Of a stretch of DNA of 64,000 nt, positions 10,419 through 21,514 are shown piece by piece (position 1 is the first letter of the stretch; every line of letters starts with the position of its first letter). This DNA comes from Marthasterias glacialis (lineage: Eukaryota; Echinodermata; Asteroidea; Forcipulatida; Asteriidae). The notes beneath the pieces were generated by a model that saw nothing but the letters and a program-made list of their open reading frames with translations, had not been told where the DNA came from and did no database searches. The stretch is from assembly GCA_911728455.2 (NCBI GenBank), contig OU452239.1, positions 3,609,884 through 3,673,883 on the forward strand, given 5' to 3'. A program made the translations under genes and the position numbers.

Positions 10419-13400
10419 ATGTCGTTTTATTTTCCAGTGTGCGTTGGCGATTTTGAATATTATCTGAAGCGGAACATGCCTGAGAAATGGTTCAGCTACT
10501 ATGCAGACGGAGCAAACAACGAACAAACCCTTCACGATAACACTCTGGCATTCCAAAGGTGACGACCGTACTATTACCTACCATTATGCGTAATCAACCA
10601 TCATGCAAAAACACGCGAAACTTGCACTGTCTATTGGGTCCACATAATAGTCTGATACGGAAGTGATTGTCACGATACGAAGCTCCAATCCAAAAAATGC
10701 CTTCCCTTTTTATATTTAGTCTATTTTACATCATGTTGCCTCGTCAACTTTAATAGAAGTTAGAACGACTTCGACATAAACCTACCTCCATGCTGAAATA
10801 GCTGGCAAGTCGGCTTAAAGGTAAAATATACGATTGGTAAAGCTGATAGTCATAGTGCGGTGTTCTTACTTTGTGTGATATTCAGTATACATGGAAAAAA
10901 AAGACTGAAAATTTGGGCTCAATCTGTCGTCCGAGTCAGGAGAAAGAAGTGAAACACCGTGCACACTTTTCAGCATGTAAACACATCCTTAATTTCGATT
11001 GTTTTAACCGAAATTAAAATCGGGATCTTCAAATTCTACTCTCCTCTATAAATGTAAAAGAGTGAAAATTTCACTTGCTTGCCAGAGTCGTGTCAGTTTG
11101 GCTCTTTTGAGAGTGAAACTCACTCTTCACCACCTTTTTTTGAGTGAAAGTGGAGTGAATTTCACTCTGAATCTAGTGAAAAAACATTTTCAACTCTAAA
11201 AAGAGTTGTCCGCCATGTGGTTCCTTGCAAGAGTGGTATGGCGGATAAAACGAGTGGTTTTCACTCTTTTACATTTACAGAGTTTGGTTGTTTGTTTTTA
11301 GACAGTATTTCAGACAGAAATATTTCTATGGAAGATTGGTACTGGTATGAACTTATAATCAGTAAGCTTTCAGACTGATACTAATAAAAAATATTTTGGA
11401 TGAATACCAATCCTAGTGTCAACATGGTGACTTTAGTGGTTTCAATAAAGTCAAATTATTTTCGGCAGACTTGAGTGTTGAGTGTTCGACCTCCTCTACT
11501 TATCAGTCAATATTCATACCTATCTGTTTGTTAGAAAGGTCATTAACTATCGTTTTTACTATCAGTTGCTAACGAGGATTAAACAGGGGGAAATAAAGTT
11601 AAACATTCAAGAGGTAAATCGCAGTGTGGTACTGTCTAGCTCAGGCACTGAACGATGACGGCAATTTTTCAAAAATATCCCATTATCTCGATAAAATGGC
11701 TTGCTTATGGCAATCTTAGAGCTCTGTATAATAACTCAAACCTGAGTGTTTAAATTCATTTTCAAGAAGTTTTGATGTTTGTTTTTTAAACGACCAGGTA
11801 TAGGCTTCGACCTCGATGTTTGCGCGACGTATCCAATCGTGACACCCGCACCAGCATCCTTGGTCATGACCTTGAATTTCCGGTTGGGGTCAGTCCAACT
11901 GCCTTCCACTCTTTCTTGCACAAGGATGGAGAGATTGGTACTGCTAAAGGTAGTTTGTGACACTTTTTTATATTAACTATGATGCTTTTATGTCTGCCTG
12001 ATAGCCAATACAGTATTGCGTGAAACGACCCCTTGCACGCACGTCACACGCGGCGACTGTGCGACGCCCACCATTTTGAACGACACTAGAGGGTATGCAC
12101 AGCCGTTTTCCATCAGTAAACTTACAGCCGTTTTGACCTCAGTGAGGGCGCTGCTTGTACTCATCTCTATAGGACTCATGACGTCAGACGTCTGAGGTCT
12201 ATAGCTGGTACGTGTAAAAGCCGTGTCGCCCAAAAGGCTGTATAACATACGGAGACATTGACTCAACAATTTTTTTTAAATGGCGCGACAAAGATTATGA
12301 TGACGTCAGGTGCATTGGGTCCATAGTGGCTTTAAAGAGGTTGTGCCGTCATGATTATAGCAGTAAATGGAATAACCCAGTTACTACGCCGGTGTCATAG
12401 GGTATTCTGTCCTCCGGGTAATGTGTCCACCATAATGGTAAATTAACGTGGCCTGGAGTAGTTTATTCATAGGAGGGCGCTATCAGAAGGCGTTAGTACA
12501 CAATCCACCATATGCCCGCACAGAATCTCCTGCCGGACAGAATCTCCTTCCACACCGGTGTGTGCATCATGCTTCGGCCACGGGGAAAGCCGGGCTTGTA
12601 AAAGGCGTCAAACTCGAAAAAGACAAAGACGAAAAAGGGCAAAGTGTTGTTGTTTTTTCTGTTTATGCCAACTGGAATGATCGATACCAGACATGGCCAC
12701 GAGTGCCGTAGCTTATGCCAGTTGGTATGTGATATTTGCCAACATCGGTATATAGAGCAAGGACAGATATGACTGAGGATACGACAATCATAACATACCA
12801 TAATACATATATTTTTTTAATTTGAGGGATTGGTGTTCACAGTAGATTAATGCTATCCACAAGATTTTTCTTGTTCTAGTTGTACACAGTTCCGACGGGA
12901 TTGTTTTGGTTATTTATTTATTTATTATTTTTTAAGGGACCAGACATAGCTTGACATTAGAAGTAACCCACATCGGTGTTTTGAAAAGCGGACGTCCTCG
13001 CTTCCCATTTACGTCGGTGTACAAAAACAATGGAGATGTCGTTAAAGTCCAAATAATGGGAAAACGAAGAGAGAAGTCATCGACGGGGTAGACAAACTGT
13101 GGATGTGTGTGTGTCCAAACTCAAACACTCCAGTGTTTGGTTATCCAATTTATCGTGCAGAGAAAAAAAGAGACTGAGACTTATTTCATGATATTTATGC
13201 AATTCATTCCATACAGCAGTGGCATGTACTGGATCAGCAATGATCCTCAGCATGTGGAGTAACGCATCCTTGGAGGATGTTGCAGCATCAGTGTCTGGGT
13301 CAACCTTACTAATGATGCAGATAAATATTGATCTAGATAGACTGAAGACAAAGGGACTTGTGGAGCGGGCAGAGGCAGCAGGCTACGGGGCAATAGTAGT

Positions 13401-14003
13401 TACCTTGGACCAGCCAATGACCGGTAAACGGATCAAATCGGCTCGACAACCAGTAGATGTACCTCCGCAACTACCGTTAGTATTTTAAAAACATGACTGA
13501 TTTTGAATTAACAATTAACAGTAAAGCACAAGACTTTTGAAATTTGGACCCCGTGGGTTAGAAAAGGTTCATTGTGGAAGGTCTTGACATAAACATAGAT
13601 GTTTAGCAGGACCATTAATTGATTCTTTTGGGGGTTACATTCCCCTATATGGGAGAAACCTAAATAGTTGAAACTCGCCCTACAGAAGGAGTCTGTTTTC
13701 ATATTGACCCAAATTTTAAGGTTTGACCGAGCAAACAATTCGACATCTCCCCCTCCCCAGCCCTACCCCTTGATCCGCCCCCCCCCCCCAAAAAAAAAAG
13801 CAACATGGGGGAAAATATACCAGTGATTTACCAAATCCGACCAAGACTTGTTCACTTATTCTGACCAAAATGTTACTACCATTTTACTAATTTGTATTTT
13901 TTTAGCGACAAGGCCTGCATGGTGTTGTTGATTGAACTTCCCACCTGAGGAACATCGTTCTGGTGAACTTTGAAGTATGACGATTAACAATCTGTTTATT
14001 ATT

Positions 14004-14054
<51 letters not shown>

Positions 14055-17000
14055 TTTTACAGATTACCACATATTCTTTTGCACAATAGACCATTTGATT
14101 CATCAAGTGTGTTGGGAAACACATTTGATCCTTCATTAACTTGGAACGACATCAAATGGTTACAGAGTATCACGTCACTTCCCATTATACTAAAAGGCAT
14201 ACTCACAGGTGAGGAAAGTAAACCATACATGAAACAGTCTTCGGTCTGATTCTGTCAAAGTGTCATCAATACATAAAAAACCTAGATTCACGTGACACGG
14301 CTCTGGTCGTTTTCTTATAATTTATTGAAGTTAAGAGAACTATAACCATTGTGTGGTTGAATATAAGACACATCTTGGAGAATGGTCCATTAAATAATGA
14401 TGCTTTTCTTGATCAGATTTTCTTTTCTTCTCTATGTTAAGCCGAAGACGCCCAGAGGGCAGCAAAGCAAGATGTCGCTGGTATCCTTGTTTCTAACCAC
14501 GGTGGCAGGCAATTAGACGGGGTACCTGCCACGGTAAGGGTTCGAGTTCACGTGTTTTCCAATGCCATAGTAGTGTTAATCTCTCCACTTACACATTCTT
14601 TGAAAGTATAGTTATCAAAGTATTAGACATACACATTTTTTTCACTATACAGTCAGTAAAAATGTATTAACATTTTGTGAGATAGATACCCATATTCATG
14701 TTAAACAAAATTGACTAACCAAAACAAAATTTAAAGTTATACTTTGTAAAAAAAACCAAAATTTACTAAAAAGGGCAAATTATTTGCTCAGCCAGTTTAA
14801 TACATTTTGGGAAACTCCATGCCTCGCCCACAAAATGGTGGTCAATGCTTGTAAACAAAAGAAATGCCAGTATTGACAAAGCTACATTGTCACGGTTGTT
14901 CTGTGTCTTTGTCCTTATTGTTTAAGATCCCTTTGTGTTTTCTTTGTGTGTTTACAAAATTTACTTAAATGATTCCCAGTACTTGCCAATGATAGAGTGG
15001 GGGATTAGTCGGCTCAGTGTTTCTCGAGTTCATTCCAATTACCACATTTCATTTATTCTGTTTTTACTTGCTTCATAACGCTTAAAATTATTTTTTCTTT
15101 TCTATTTAGCCTAAAACACCATTGGCACCTACATAGGGTCATCGATACAAGCCCATGGGTTTCCAGATGACCTCCTCTTATTATTTATTAGTTTCTTCTA
15201 AACCGATTGCACGACAATGTTTACATGCGGTCACGTGACCCCCTATCGGGTATGACGTCATACAGCTGGTGAAAAAATACGTGTAAAGAGATAGGCCGTG
15301 ACACAGAGTGAGCTCGAAAACAGTCGATTATACTTTCGTTAAGCGATGAATTAGTTAATCAGCCCCTTTATTTAGAGTAGTATGGTGTGGCATTAATTTA
15401 AATCACATCTCTGTTCCCTAATTTAACAGAATTCTTCTGAAAAGAGGTTTTTGAAGCCATGCACTACCGGCGTCGGACGACTATTATGTAGCCACCCGTC
15501 TGTTATTTTGTTTGTAATGTTGGCCTAAAAATCACTGTAAAAAAAAGATAAGCAACGTTGGAAAAGTGAGCATTAATACTTAGCCTTGCAGAATTTCAAA
15601 TAGGCAAAGGAATCACACAGTTTTGGAAAGCAATTTCTTTTGAGGATTTCAGCTTCAAAACTTTGAAATTTTTGTGTTGAAAAGTGTGTGGTGATCGCGG
15701 TTGTCTGGCCTAACGTTCCGTCGCGCGCTGTACACATCGTGCACAATTATAAGGTACTTTCACAATTTTCAAGACTTGCTGGAACTGTCCTTACTTGCTT
15801 TATTCAGCCACTGGAAGGTCTTTGGTACAAACTCTGGAATATGTTTCACAGATTTCGAGCAAAAAAAGCCTCGATCGAATTAACTAAATGCATTGACCAT
15901 CGTGTACCGTTCCACCCTTTCCTATGGAGGATTACGTGTGTGTTTACATTTTTAACCCAACAGGGGTCACGTGACCTAGATTGCGCAATCGGTCTATCAT
16001 GTTTGCTATTTTCGTGAGTGGAAACAAAAAACCAATCAAACATTAAATGTCTTTAGAACACTTTACCTGTTTGCTTAGGCCACCATGTTGCTGAGGTCAA
16101 TGAAAACGTGCATGCGTGTATGCACCACGCACAACTCTCAGCCAATGATTGGTCTTCAATTGACCTCAGTGAGGGCGCACTTTGAGCTTGAGAAGTCGTA
16201 CGCCCGCACGGGTCTTTTTAACCCGTTTGTAAACAAAAAACAGTTACAAGCACGCAACTCGCATGTTAAATTGCATTTGGGCTAATGCTTTGTTGCTTTA
16301 TTTTTTTCGTTGATCACTTTAATTTTTACCTCTGTGTAAACAGATTGATGTATTGTCTGAGGTGGTAAGAGCAGTGAGCGGATCAAGGGTTGAAGTTTAT
16401 CTTGATGGTGGCGTCCGTAAAGGAACTGATGTACTCAAAGCCTTAGCGATGGGTGCAAAGGCCGTCTTTATCGGTAGACCGGCACTCTGGGGACTCGCTT
16501 ACGATGTAAGAGTCAACTTCTCTTCCAGAAACAGTTTTTCAAAAAGCAAATTCAATCTAACCTGAAATCGGTTTATGTTTTTCAGGAAATCGATTTTGGC
16601 AAATTGGTCCTAGGAAATTACGGTCAACTTTCTCGCATGTGGACGTATTTTAGATGGAAATGTTTCTTTTGGTTGAAGCATCATTGCGTAAAAGCTTCTT
16701 GATAAATTTAAAAGTTTTAATCAAAACAGAATTCTGAAGAAAAATGTGATCTGTTTACTCGGTGTTTTAAAGTATTATTATCCATTAATGTAGATTTCTA
16801 TTTACTATGCTCAGGGTGAATCTGGAGTCAAGAAAGTTCTTGAAATTCTCAAAGACGAGTACAGTTTGGCGATGGCACTTTCTGGTAACTCAATACTTTG
16901 TTCAATAAAAGTAAAACTTCAACTTGTTGCTGAGATTGTGAAATATGGTTTAACTAAAATCTGAAACATGTTTGTACTGTTATAACAATCCACACGCAGG

Positions 17001-17439
17001 GTAAAGAATTAAGCACCAAATTGAACAGGCTGTTTCTTGAAATAGGTGATTAACATTATACACAAGTGCAATCAGGTATAACTATCTACTCAATTAAATC
17101 TATTTTCATACATTATCTTTTTTTATTATTGAACTTTGAAAGACAACATACAATAATTTTCTTTATAATATGTTCATGAATTTGTTACTTTTTTAAGAGT
17201 TAAACTGGCCTCTCTGCCTCTCAGGTCTAGCATTCAAGATATCTTTTCTAGAATGTGCAATGTCTTGGGTCCAAATCCCAACTGAGTTACCTTTTTCTTG
17301 TTACAGGACGCAGAAAGGAGTTAGTGTTTTTTTCACGATGGTATTTTCTAACGTTCTTGTTTTTTTGTCACCAGGTTGTACATCAATGGCAGATATTTCC
17401 CAAGATTTAATTACAACACAGCCATACAGCAAGTTATAG
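10419..17439 (+). CDS. HAO1: (S)-2-hydroxyacid (glycolate) oxidase, peroxisomal, 8 coding exons
   Basis: FMN-dependent alpha-hydroxyacid oxidase, which oxidises glycolate and similar acids in peroxisomes with release of H2O2. Exons read from the sequence: 10419-10558, 11798-11949, 13217-13475, 14063-14208, 14442-14533, 16344-16505, 16815-16884, 17375-17439. All junctions are GT-AG and phases match, giving 361 aa (human HAO1 is 370). Family landmarks, numbered as in spinach glycolate oxidase: [13 protein letters not shown] (Tyr24), MILSMW (Trp108), a TLDQP segment with Asp157, GKR (Arg164), LKGIL (Lys230), [14 protein letters not shown] (His254, Arg257) and [11 protein letters not shown]. The C-terminus is SKL, a type 1 peroxisomal signal. 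Odd points: the Tyr129 position reads Asn (QIN where relatives have QLY), and the segment after PPQLP is divergent. The start ATG lies 17 bases before an acceptor-like TTTTATTTTCCAG, so the true N-terminus could come from an upstream exon. HAO1 and HAO2 are not separable by eye. Confidence 0.93.
11038..11284 (+). mobile_element. Foldback MITE in oxidase intron 1
   Basis: The ends are CTATAAATGTAAAAGAGTGA and, inverted, TCACTCTTTTACATTTACAG. The interior is rich in GAGTGAAA/TTTCACTC motifs and holds TCCGCCATGTGG and its partner ATGGCGGAT. Total about 247 bp. Confidence 0.8.
12000..12260. repeat. Repeat-like block in oxidase intron 2
   Basis: GC-richer than its flanks. The phrase GACCTCAGTGAGGGCGC is shared with intron 5 at about 16160, and GCCCACCATTTTG is similar to GGCCACCATGTTG at about 16078. 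This is probably a dispersed repeat with two diverged copies. Confidence 0.45.
12388..12560 (-). mobile_element. About 170 bp MITE with CCGGTGT ends, copy 2, in oxidase intron 2
   Basis: Inverse copy of 8052-8223: GCCGGTGTCATAGGGTATTC at the left and CTCCTTCCACACCGGTG at the right, with GGAGGGCGCTATCAGAAGG inside. Confidence 0.8.
13217..13475 (+). CDS. HAO1: Oxidase exon 3: tandem CAGCAG acceptor and substituted catalytic Tyr
   Basis: This exon encodes the conserved Trp of MILSMW and the strand that normally carries QLYxY. Here that strand reads MQINIDLDR, so Gln127 is kept and Tyr129 is Asn. The acceptor is ATACAGCAGTGG, a NAGNAG tandem. The first AG (exon from 13217) gives AKAVACTGS and the same spacing as human HAO1; the second AG removes one Ala. 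The exon ends at ACC|GTTAGT in phase 2 and joins exon 4 as PLPHILL. The reading frame runs 13 codons past the donor to a TAA, so an unspliced read-through would truncate the enzyme. Confidence 0.88.
14003..14056 (+). repeat. ATT microsatellite abutting the exon 4 acceptor
   Basis: About 15 ATT units run to within six bases of the TTTTTTACAG acceptor of oxidase exon 4 (exon starts 14063). The repeat supplies most of the upstream acceptor region, so its length may affect splicing. Confidence 0.9.
15199..15996 (-). mobile_element. About 790 bp non-autonomous DNA transposon, copy 2, in oxidase intron 5
   Basis: Reverse-oriented relative to the 5459 copy, from TAAACCGATTGCACGACAAT to TTGCGCAATCGGTCTA. 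It matches along its length, including GGTCACGTGACCCCCTATCGGG and the TGAAGCTGAAATCC region. It accounts for much of the 1.8 kb intron 5. Confidence 0.85.
17375..17439 (+). CDS. HAO1: Oxidase last exon with PTS1 tripeptide SKL
   Basis: Acceptor TTTTTTTGTCACCAG precedes 65 bases encoding the final 21 residues, ending in QPYSKL and TAG. SKL is the prototypic peroxisomal targeting signal; human HAO1 ends SKI. The exon is separated from exon 7 by about 490 bases and would be missed by an ORF scan because the other frame runs on for longer. It shows that the gene is complete at its 3' end and that the product is peroxisomal. Confidence 0.9.
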
Positions 17440-17449
17440 CTCAGTGGAC

Positions 17450-17705
17450 CGTTCTTGTAGATGGAGGAGGGCAGCGACATACTCTGGGGCCTGGGGGACA
17501 TGTACCGCCCACAATTTTTAAATCAAATGCCTCCCAGGTGCCTTCTCCCCCCAACAAAAACAAATCCAGATACATGTAATTCATGAAAAACATGGCCTCT
17601 GCCCCCCCCCCACACACACACTGAAAAGCAATGCATCCCCTGTGCCCCCTCCCCCTCCCCCCACCCCAGTGAAAAAAATCCAGGCTATGTCGCTGGAGGG
17701 AGTAC
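17450..17705 (+). mobile_element. G/C-rich MITE just downstream of the oxidase stop
   Basis: The ends are inverted (GGGCAGCGACATACTC and GGCTATGTCGCTGG), and the interior is rich in C-runs on the + strand. It resembles the GCATAGCCAGGATTTTT family at 20426 and 55137. It begins about ten bases after the TAG, so it may lie in the oxidase 3' UTR. Confidence 0.65.
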
Positions 17706-17959
17706 TGGGTGAGAGGTTTTTTGTTATCACCCTGGCCTGGCCCTTCTGTTGCTTCACCACCTTTGCTAGAGCAACCTCGAACTGTTCATGCACCAGCAGA
17801 AACTGAAGGGCTTGTCTAGTTTGGTGTCCAACTGTGGATCCAGGGAATGACTTCTCCCAGCAAATATTTACTGAACACGTTTAGTGCACACTAAATGCCA
17901 ATATTGAGTAGCAAATGATGAGTTTTCAGTAGCAACTGAAACATTTTGTGTAGCCATGC

Positions 17960-18190
17960 GCTTGACCCAATTAAGTTAGACCCAATTCACCTGACGTCAT
18001 CACCACAATAATCTTGGTTGCCATTTTAGCAGTCAATATTTCCGTGCATTTTACAGTGTAGTGCTCATCGTAGGCGACGCAGCATTTACACGATTGACTT
18101 CCAAAATTGTGAGCGCCTGGCACAGTTGAGTTTGTGACGTGCGTGCAAGTGTTCACTGAGATTACATTCCGAGTGATGACACAGTAGTCC
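17960..18190 (+). repeat. Dispersed repeat, copy 1 (second at 25440)
   Basis: Shares GACCCAATTCACCTGACGTC..., CAATCTTG.TTG.CATTTT, ACAGTGTAGTGC.CAT and a final block near GTGTTCACTGAG with 25440-25685. No coding potential. Confidence 0.65.
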
Positions 18191-18453
18191 TTCGCCTTAT
18201 ATGTATCATCAACTCGACAATCCGTCGTCTTTTACTGTCACAAACCATCCAGAGGCCGTAGGGAGAACAGTGGCATCATTGATGGGCTTCCCTGAATAAA
18301 TATGTCCTATAAAATAAAATAAAAAATTAAGTTAATTTTAAAATAGAGTATAAATTTTAATGAGCCTTTCATAGGAAATTTTGAAATAAAAACATAAGCA
18401 TAATTGTGTGTGCACAGGAACCAGTATATGAGTTTTTAAAAACGTCAAAGCCT

Positions 18454-19198
18454 ACAGACCGATTGCGCGACCCGCGTCACGTGACCCCTTGTTGGTAAAA
18501 TGTAAACACACACGGCGTCCTCCATAGGAAAGTGCGGTACGGTACACGATGATTGTTGCATTTAGTTTATTCGATCGAGTTTTTTTGCTCGAAATCTGTG
18601 AAAAATATTACAGACTTTGTACCAGAGACCTTCGGAGTGGCTGAATAAAACCAGTATGGACAGTTCCAGCAAGTCTTGAAAGTTGTACAAGTAACGTATA
18701 AATGTGCACAATGTGTACTAGTGCACAACGGAACTTTTAAGCCAGATGACAGCGATCACAAACACTTTTCAACACAAGAATTTCAAAGTTTTGAAGCTGA
18801 AATCATCCAAAGAAATTGCCTTCCAAAACTGTGTGATTCCTTTGCCTATTTGAAATTTCGCAAGGCAAGGTATAAATGCTCGCTTTCGCAATGTTCTTTA
18901 CCCCCCCCTTTTTTTTTTACAGTGAATTAGGCCTACATTACAAACAAAATAACAGGCAGGTGGCTACATAGTCGTCCGACGTCGGTCGTGCAAAACTCAA
19001 AATAAACCTCTTTTGTAGTACAATACTGGTAGTTTAATAAAATGGCCTAGTAACTGTGTTGTTATTACTAAAAGCCGTTTTTTGGTGTGACTGTCGGTCA
19101 TGGCATGTATTTTCATGTAGTTTGCCATCAGCTCAGATTACAATGACCCACAATAGGTCAAGTGATGACATGTAAACATTGGTCGCGCAATGGGTCTA
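18454..19198 (+). mobile_element. About 750 bp non-autonomous DNA transposon, copy 3
   Basis: Starts CAGACCGATTGCGCGACCCG and ends GGTCGCGCAATGGGTCTA. The TTTTGAAGCTGAAATC and GTCGTCCGACG blocks are shared with copies 1 and 2. The end near 19000 is shortened. It lies between the oxidase and ANAPC13. Confidence 0.85.
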
Positions 19199-19480
19199 TT
19201 GGCCTACCTCTGCAATGTTGGATTTCATGTATGTACATGTACAGACTTGATACTTCATCCTTGGGGCAAGGAAGTTTTACCTCAGGAAAGGGCACCTCCA
19301 TGAAGGAAATATAAAATCCTACTACAACATTTCAAAGGGCACCAAGGCAATGACCAGGGGCATGGAGGCAATTGGCCCTGCCAAGTTTCATGTCTGCATA
19401 CTATTATGCACCCACCCCCATAGTCATGGCACTGAGCATCATTTCATAAACACATACTTATTATATTGAGCGATGGGATC

Positions 19481-20800
19481 TCATGACCCCTGACCTGATC
19501 CCTGGGGGTCATGAAGGTTCTGCAAGGCTAGATCTGTCCATTTTTGTTCTTGTTCTTTGATAGTCTCGGCTGACATACCATCATCTGCAAACACATCCGG
19601 AAGTTCAGCCTGTGGATATCAATCAACAAAATTCACTTAAAAAATAAATGCATTTTGACCTGTTTTAAAAGTGACTGCTCTATATTCCGACAACCCCATG
19701 TTTCGATAACCATCATGATCTACACGCTAGGGCTAGGGTTGGCATTATGCAACTACATCGGCGTGTGCCCGGCAAAAGGAAGTAAGGGAAAGTTCCCGGC
19801 AAAAGGATGTAAGCAATTTATGTTAAAATTTGTGTTTCAAGAATTATGAGCGGGAAAGTTTGGTTCACATGTTGCCATGCAAAAGTCATTCTAGAATGGT
19901 TAAATTCTGCAAGGGGAATGGGGAAACATGTCTTCAGGGTAATTCTAGCAAAAAAACTAAAAAAATATATATATTTTTCATGTCAGCTGAGCCATTTTGT
20001 TGCTTACATCCTTTTGTTACTGGGACAAACTACTTTATGTTCCCGGCAAAAGGGCGTAAGGCCTTAGGCCCTTTTGCCGGGAACACAACGACATTAGGTG
20101 TGACAGAACATAGGGGTGAAGGAAAATAGGGGTGTCGGGACGTGTGTGTAACCGATTTTAAAAGCAGAATTTTAGGCTCTCCAACAGCTCGGCTTAGTTT
20201 TTGATCAATACCCTGTCCCTGAAGACCTAAAATTAGACCTGAGGAGAATGTAGAGGCAATGAGATGTGACACCATTAGTGAATGAATTCTAACAGGTACA
20301 TAGACCATAAACTGTTAACAACAGGTGAAAGGGCTTATGGGATACAAAATGGGGCAACAATGCTGTCGCACTCGACAACCACGCCAACCTTTAACCCACA
20401 AAATTGTTACTAGTATTGTAATTTACAGCAGCATAGCCAGGATTTTTTTCACTGGGAGGGACGGGGCATTGGTGTTCGGGGTGGGGGGGGGGGGGGGGTT
20501 GGGGGCAGGGGCTTTGTATTTTAATTAATAACATGTTTTTTTTGGGGGGGGGGTGGTGGGGCACCTGGGGGCACTGAAAACTTGTGGGACGCATGTGCAC
20601 CCACCCCCTTGGCTAAGCTGCTGATCATTAAATGTCCAGCGGCTTAGCCAATTTTATGTTTTTGAGAAAATGGCTAAGCTGGATCTTTATCTGTGACTTA
20701 CCTGAGGTACAGCAATATCATCATGTGGTAGTTTGTCTTTCCTCCATGCATCATCTACAATGTCTAGTAGACGTCCATCTGGGAGATATTCAGAATCCAT
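19481..20800 (-). CDS. ANAPC13: Anaphase-promoting complex subunit 13, 2 coding exons
   Basis: Small stabilising subunit of the APC/C ubiquitin ligase, which drives mitotic exit. Coding exons on the - strand are 20800-20702 (33 codons) and 19609-19481 (42 codons plus TGA). The donor is CTCAG|GTAAGTC, the acceptor is ATCCACAG|GCT, and the phase is 0. The 75 aa product has the family's opening MDSE..DGR.LD..DDAWR.DKLP.DD.A.P and, in exon 2, ELPD followed by ETIKEQEQKWTDLALQ.LH. Human ANAPC13 is 74 aa, with EQEMKWTDLALQYLH at the same place. An acceptor (TTTCAG) at 20823-20824 shows that a 5' untranslated exon lies further upstream. The single intron (19610-20701) carries a G-rich hAT-like MITE and other repeats. 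The C-terminal tail DPQGSGQGS is diverged. Confidence 0.95.
20426..20623 (+). mobile_element. hAT-like MITE with AGCCAGGATTTTT end, in the ANAPC13 intron
   Basis: Left end CAGCAGCATAGCCAGGATTT and right end CCCCTTGGCTAAGCTGCTGA are inverted. The interior is G-rich, with GGGGGGGG runs and GGGGCAC. Such elements are known in many marine invertebrates and are usually assigned to hAT. Confidence 0.75.
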
Positions 20801-20922
20801 CTTAGCACTAGGACTTGAGAACCTGAAATGTAGAACAAAATACCATGACCAGGCAATTCATTATAGATTAACAATAAAAACATTTTCCAGGAGGGTAAAC
20901 TACAGTCCTAGTAACTGGTAAT

Positions 20923-21044
20923 TAGACCCAGTAACTGGGGCGCTGTACTCCTTTTTTGAGATTTTGACATTATCTGTCGTGCTAGTACGTCAGATAATGT
21001 CAAAATCTCAAAAAAGGAGTACAGCACCCCAGTTACTGGTTCTA
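20923..21044. mobile_element. Hairpin MITE, GACCCAGTAACTGGGGCGC family, copy 1
   Basis: Nearly perfect palindrome of about 120 bp. The left arm GACCCAGTAACTGGGGCGCT then GTACTCCTTTTTTGAGATTT is matched by the right arm AAATCTCAAAAAAGGAGTAC then AGCACCCCAGTTACTGG. The ends abut TA dinucleotides (TTAGACCC and TTCTA), consistent with a TA target as in Tc1/mariner, though this is inference. The arms contain an internal small palindrome, CCAGTTACTGG. Confidence 0.9.
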
Positions 21045-21210
21045 ACTGGTAATACTAAATGCAAAAACAAATAATAATACTAAATAAATAAAATGGGCAT
21101 GACTTCGTTTGGTCGGGGGACAACTTTTCAATTGAAATCTTTGCCACACTGTGAGGCTACCCCCCCCCCAACCTTAGACAGACTGCCAGAGGCACAGCAC
21201 GACTACAAAG

Positions 21211-21340
21211 TAGACCCAGTAACTGGGGCGCGGTACTCCTTTTTTGAGATTTTGACATCATCGGCTAGTGTAGTACGACCGATGATGTCAAAATCTCAAA
21301 AAAAAGGAGTAGAGCGCCCCGCCCCCAGTTTCTGGGTCTA
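21211..21340. mobile_element. Hairpin MITE, same family, copy 2
   Basis: TAGACCCAGTAACTGGGGCG at the left and CCCAGTTTCTGGGTCTA at the right. The arms meet around CATCGGCTAGTGTAGTACGA and a matching CCGATGATG. It retains both TA-flanked ends. Confidence 0.9.
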
Positions 21341-21371
21341 GACTACAACTTTTGTTTTACAAGACCCACAA

Positions 21372-21509
21372 AGGCCACAGTGACTGAGGCGCCGAACTCC
21401 TTTTTTGAGATTTTGACATCATCGGTCGTACTGGTACCGGTACTACACTAGCACGAACGATAATGTCAAAATCTCAAAAAAGGAGTTGGCGCCCCAGTTA
21501 CTGGGTCTA
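21372..21509. mobile_element. Hairpin MITE, same family, copy 3
   Basis: The right end CCAGTTACTGGGTCTA is intact and the left end (GCCACAGTGACTGAGGCGCC) has decayed. The centre is longer, with GTCGTACTGGTACCGGTACT, itself palindromic. It is directly followed by the perfect hairpin at 21515-21564. Confidence 0.85.
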
Positions 21510-21514
21510 CATGT

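Noticed and set aside
11736..11963. - strand frame with [16 protein letters not shown]
   Set aside because: The + strand in another frame is oxidase exon 2 ([12 protein letters not shown]...), with matching splice sites and phase.
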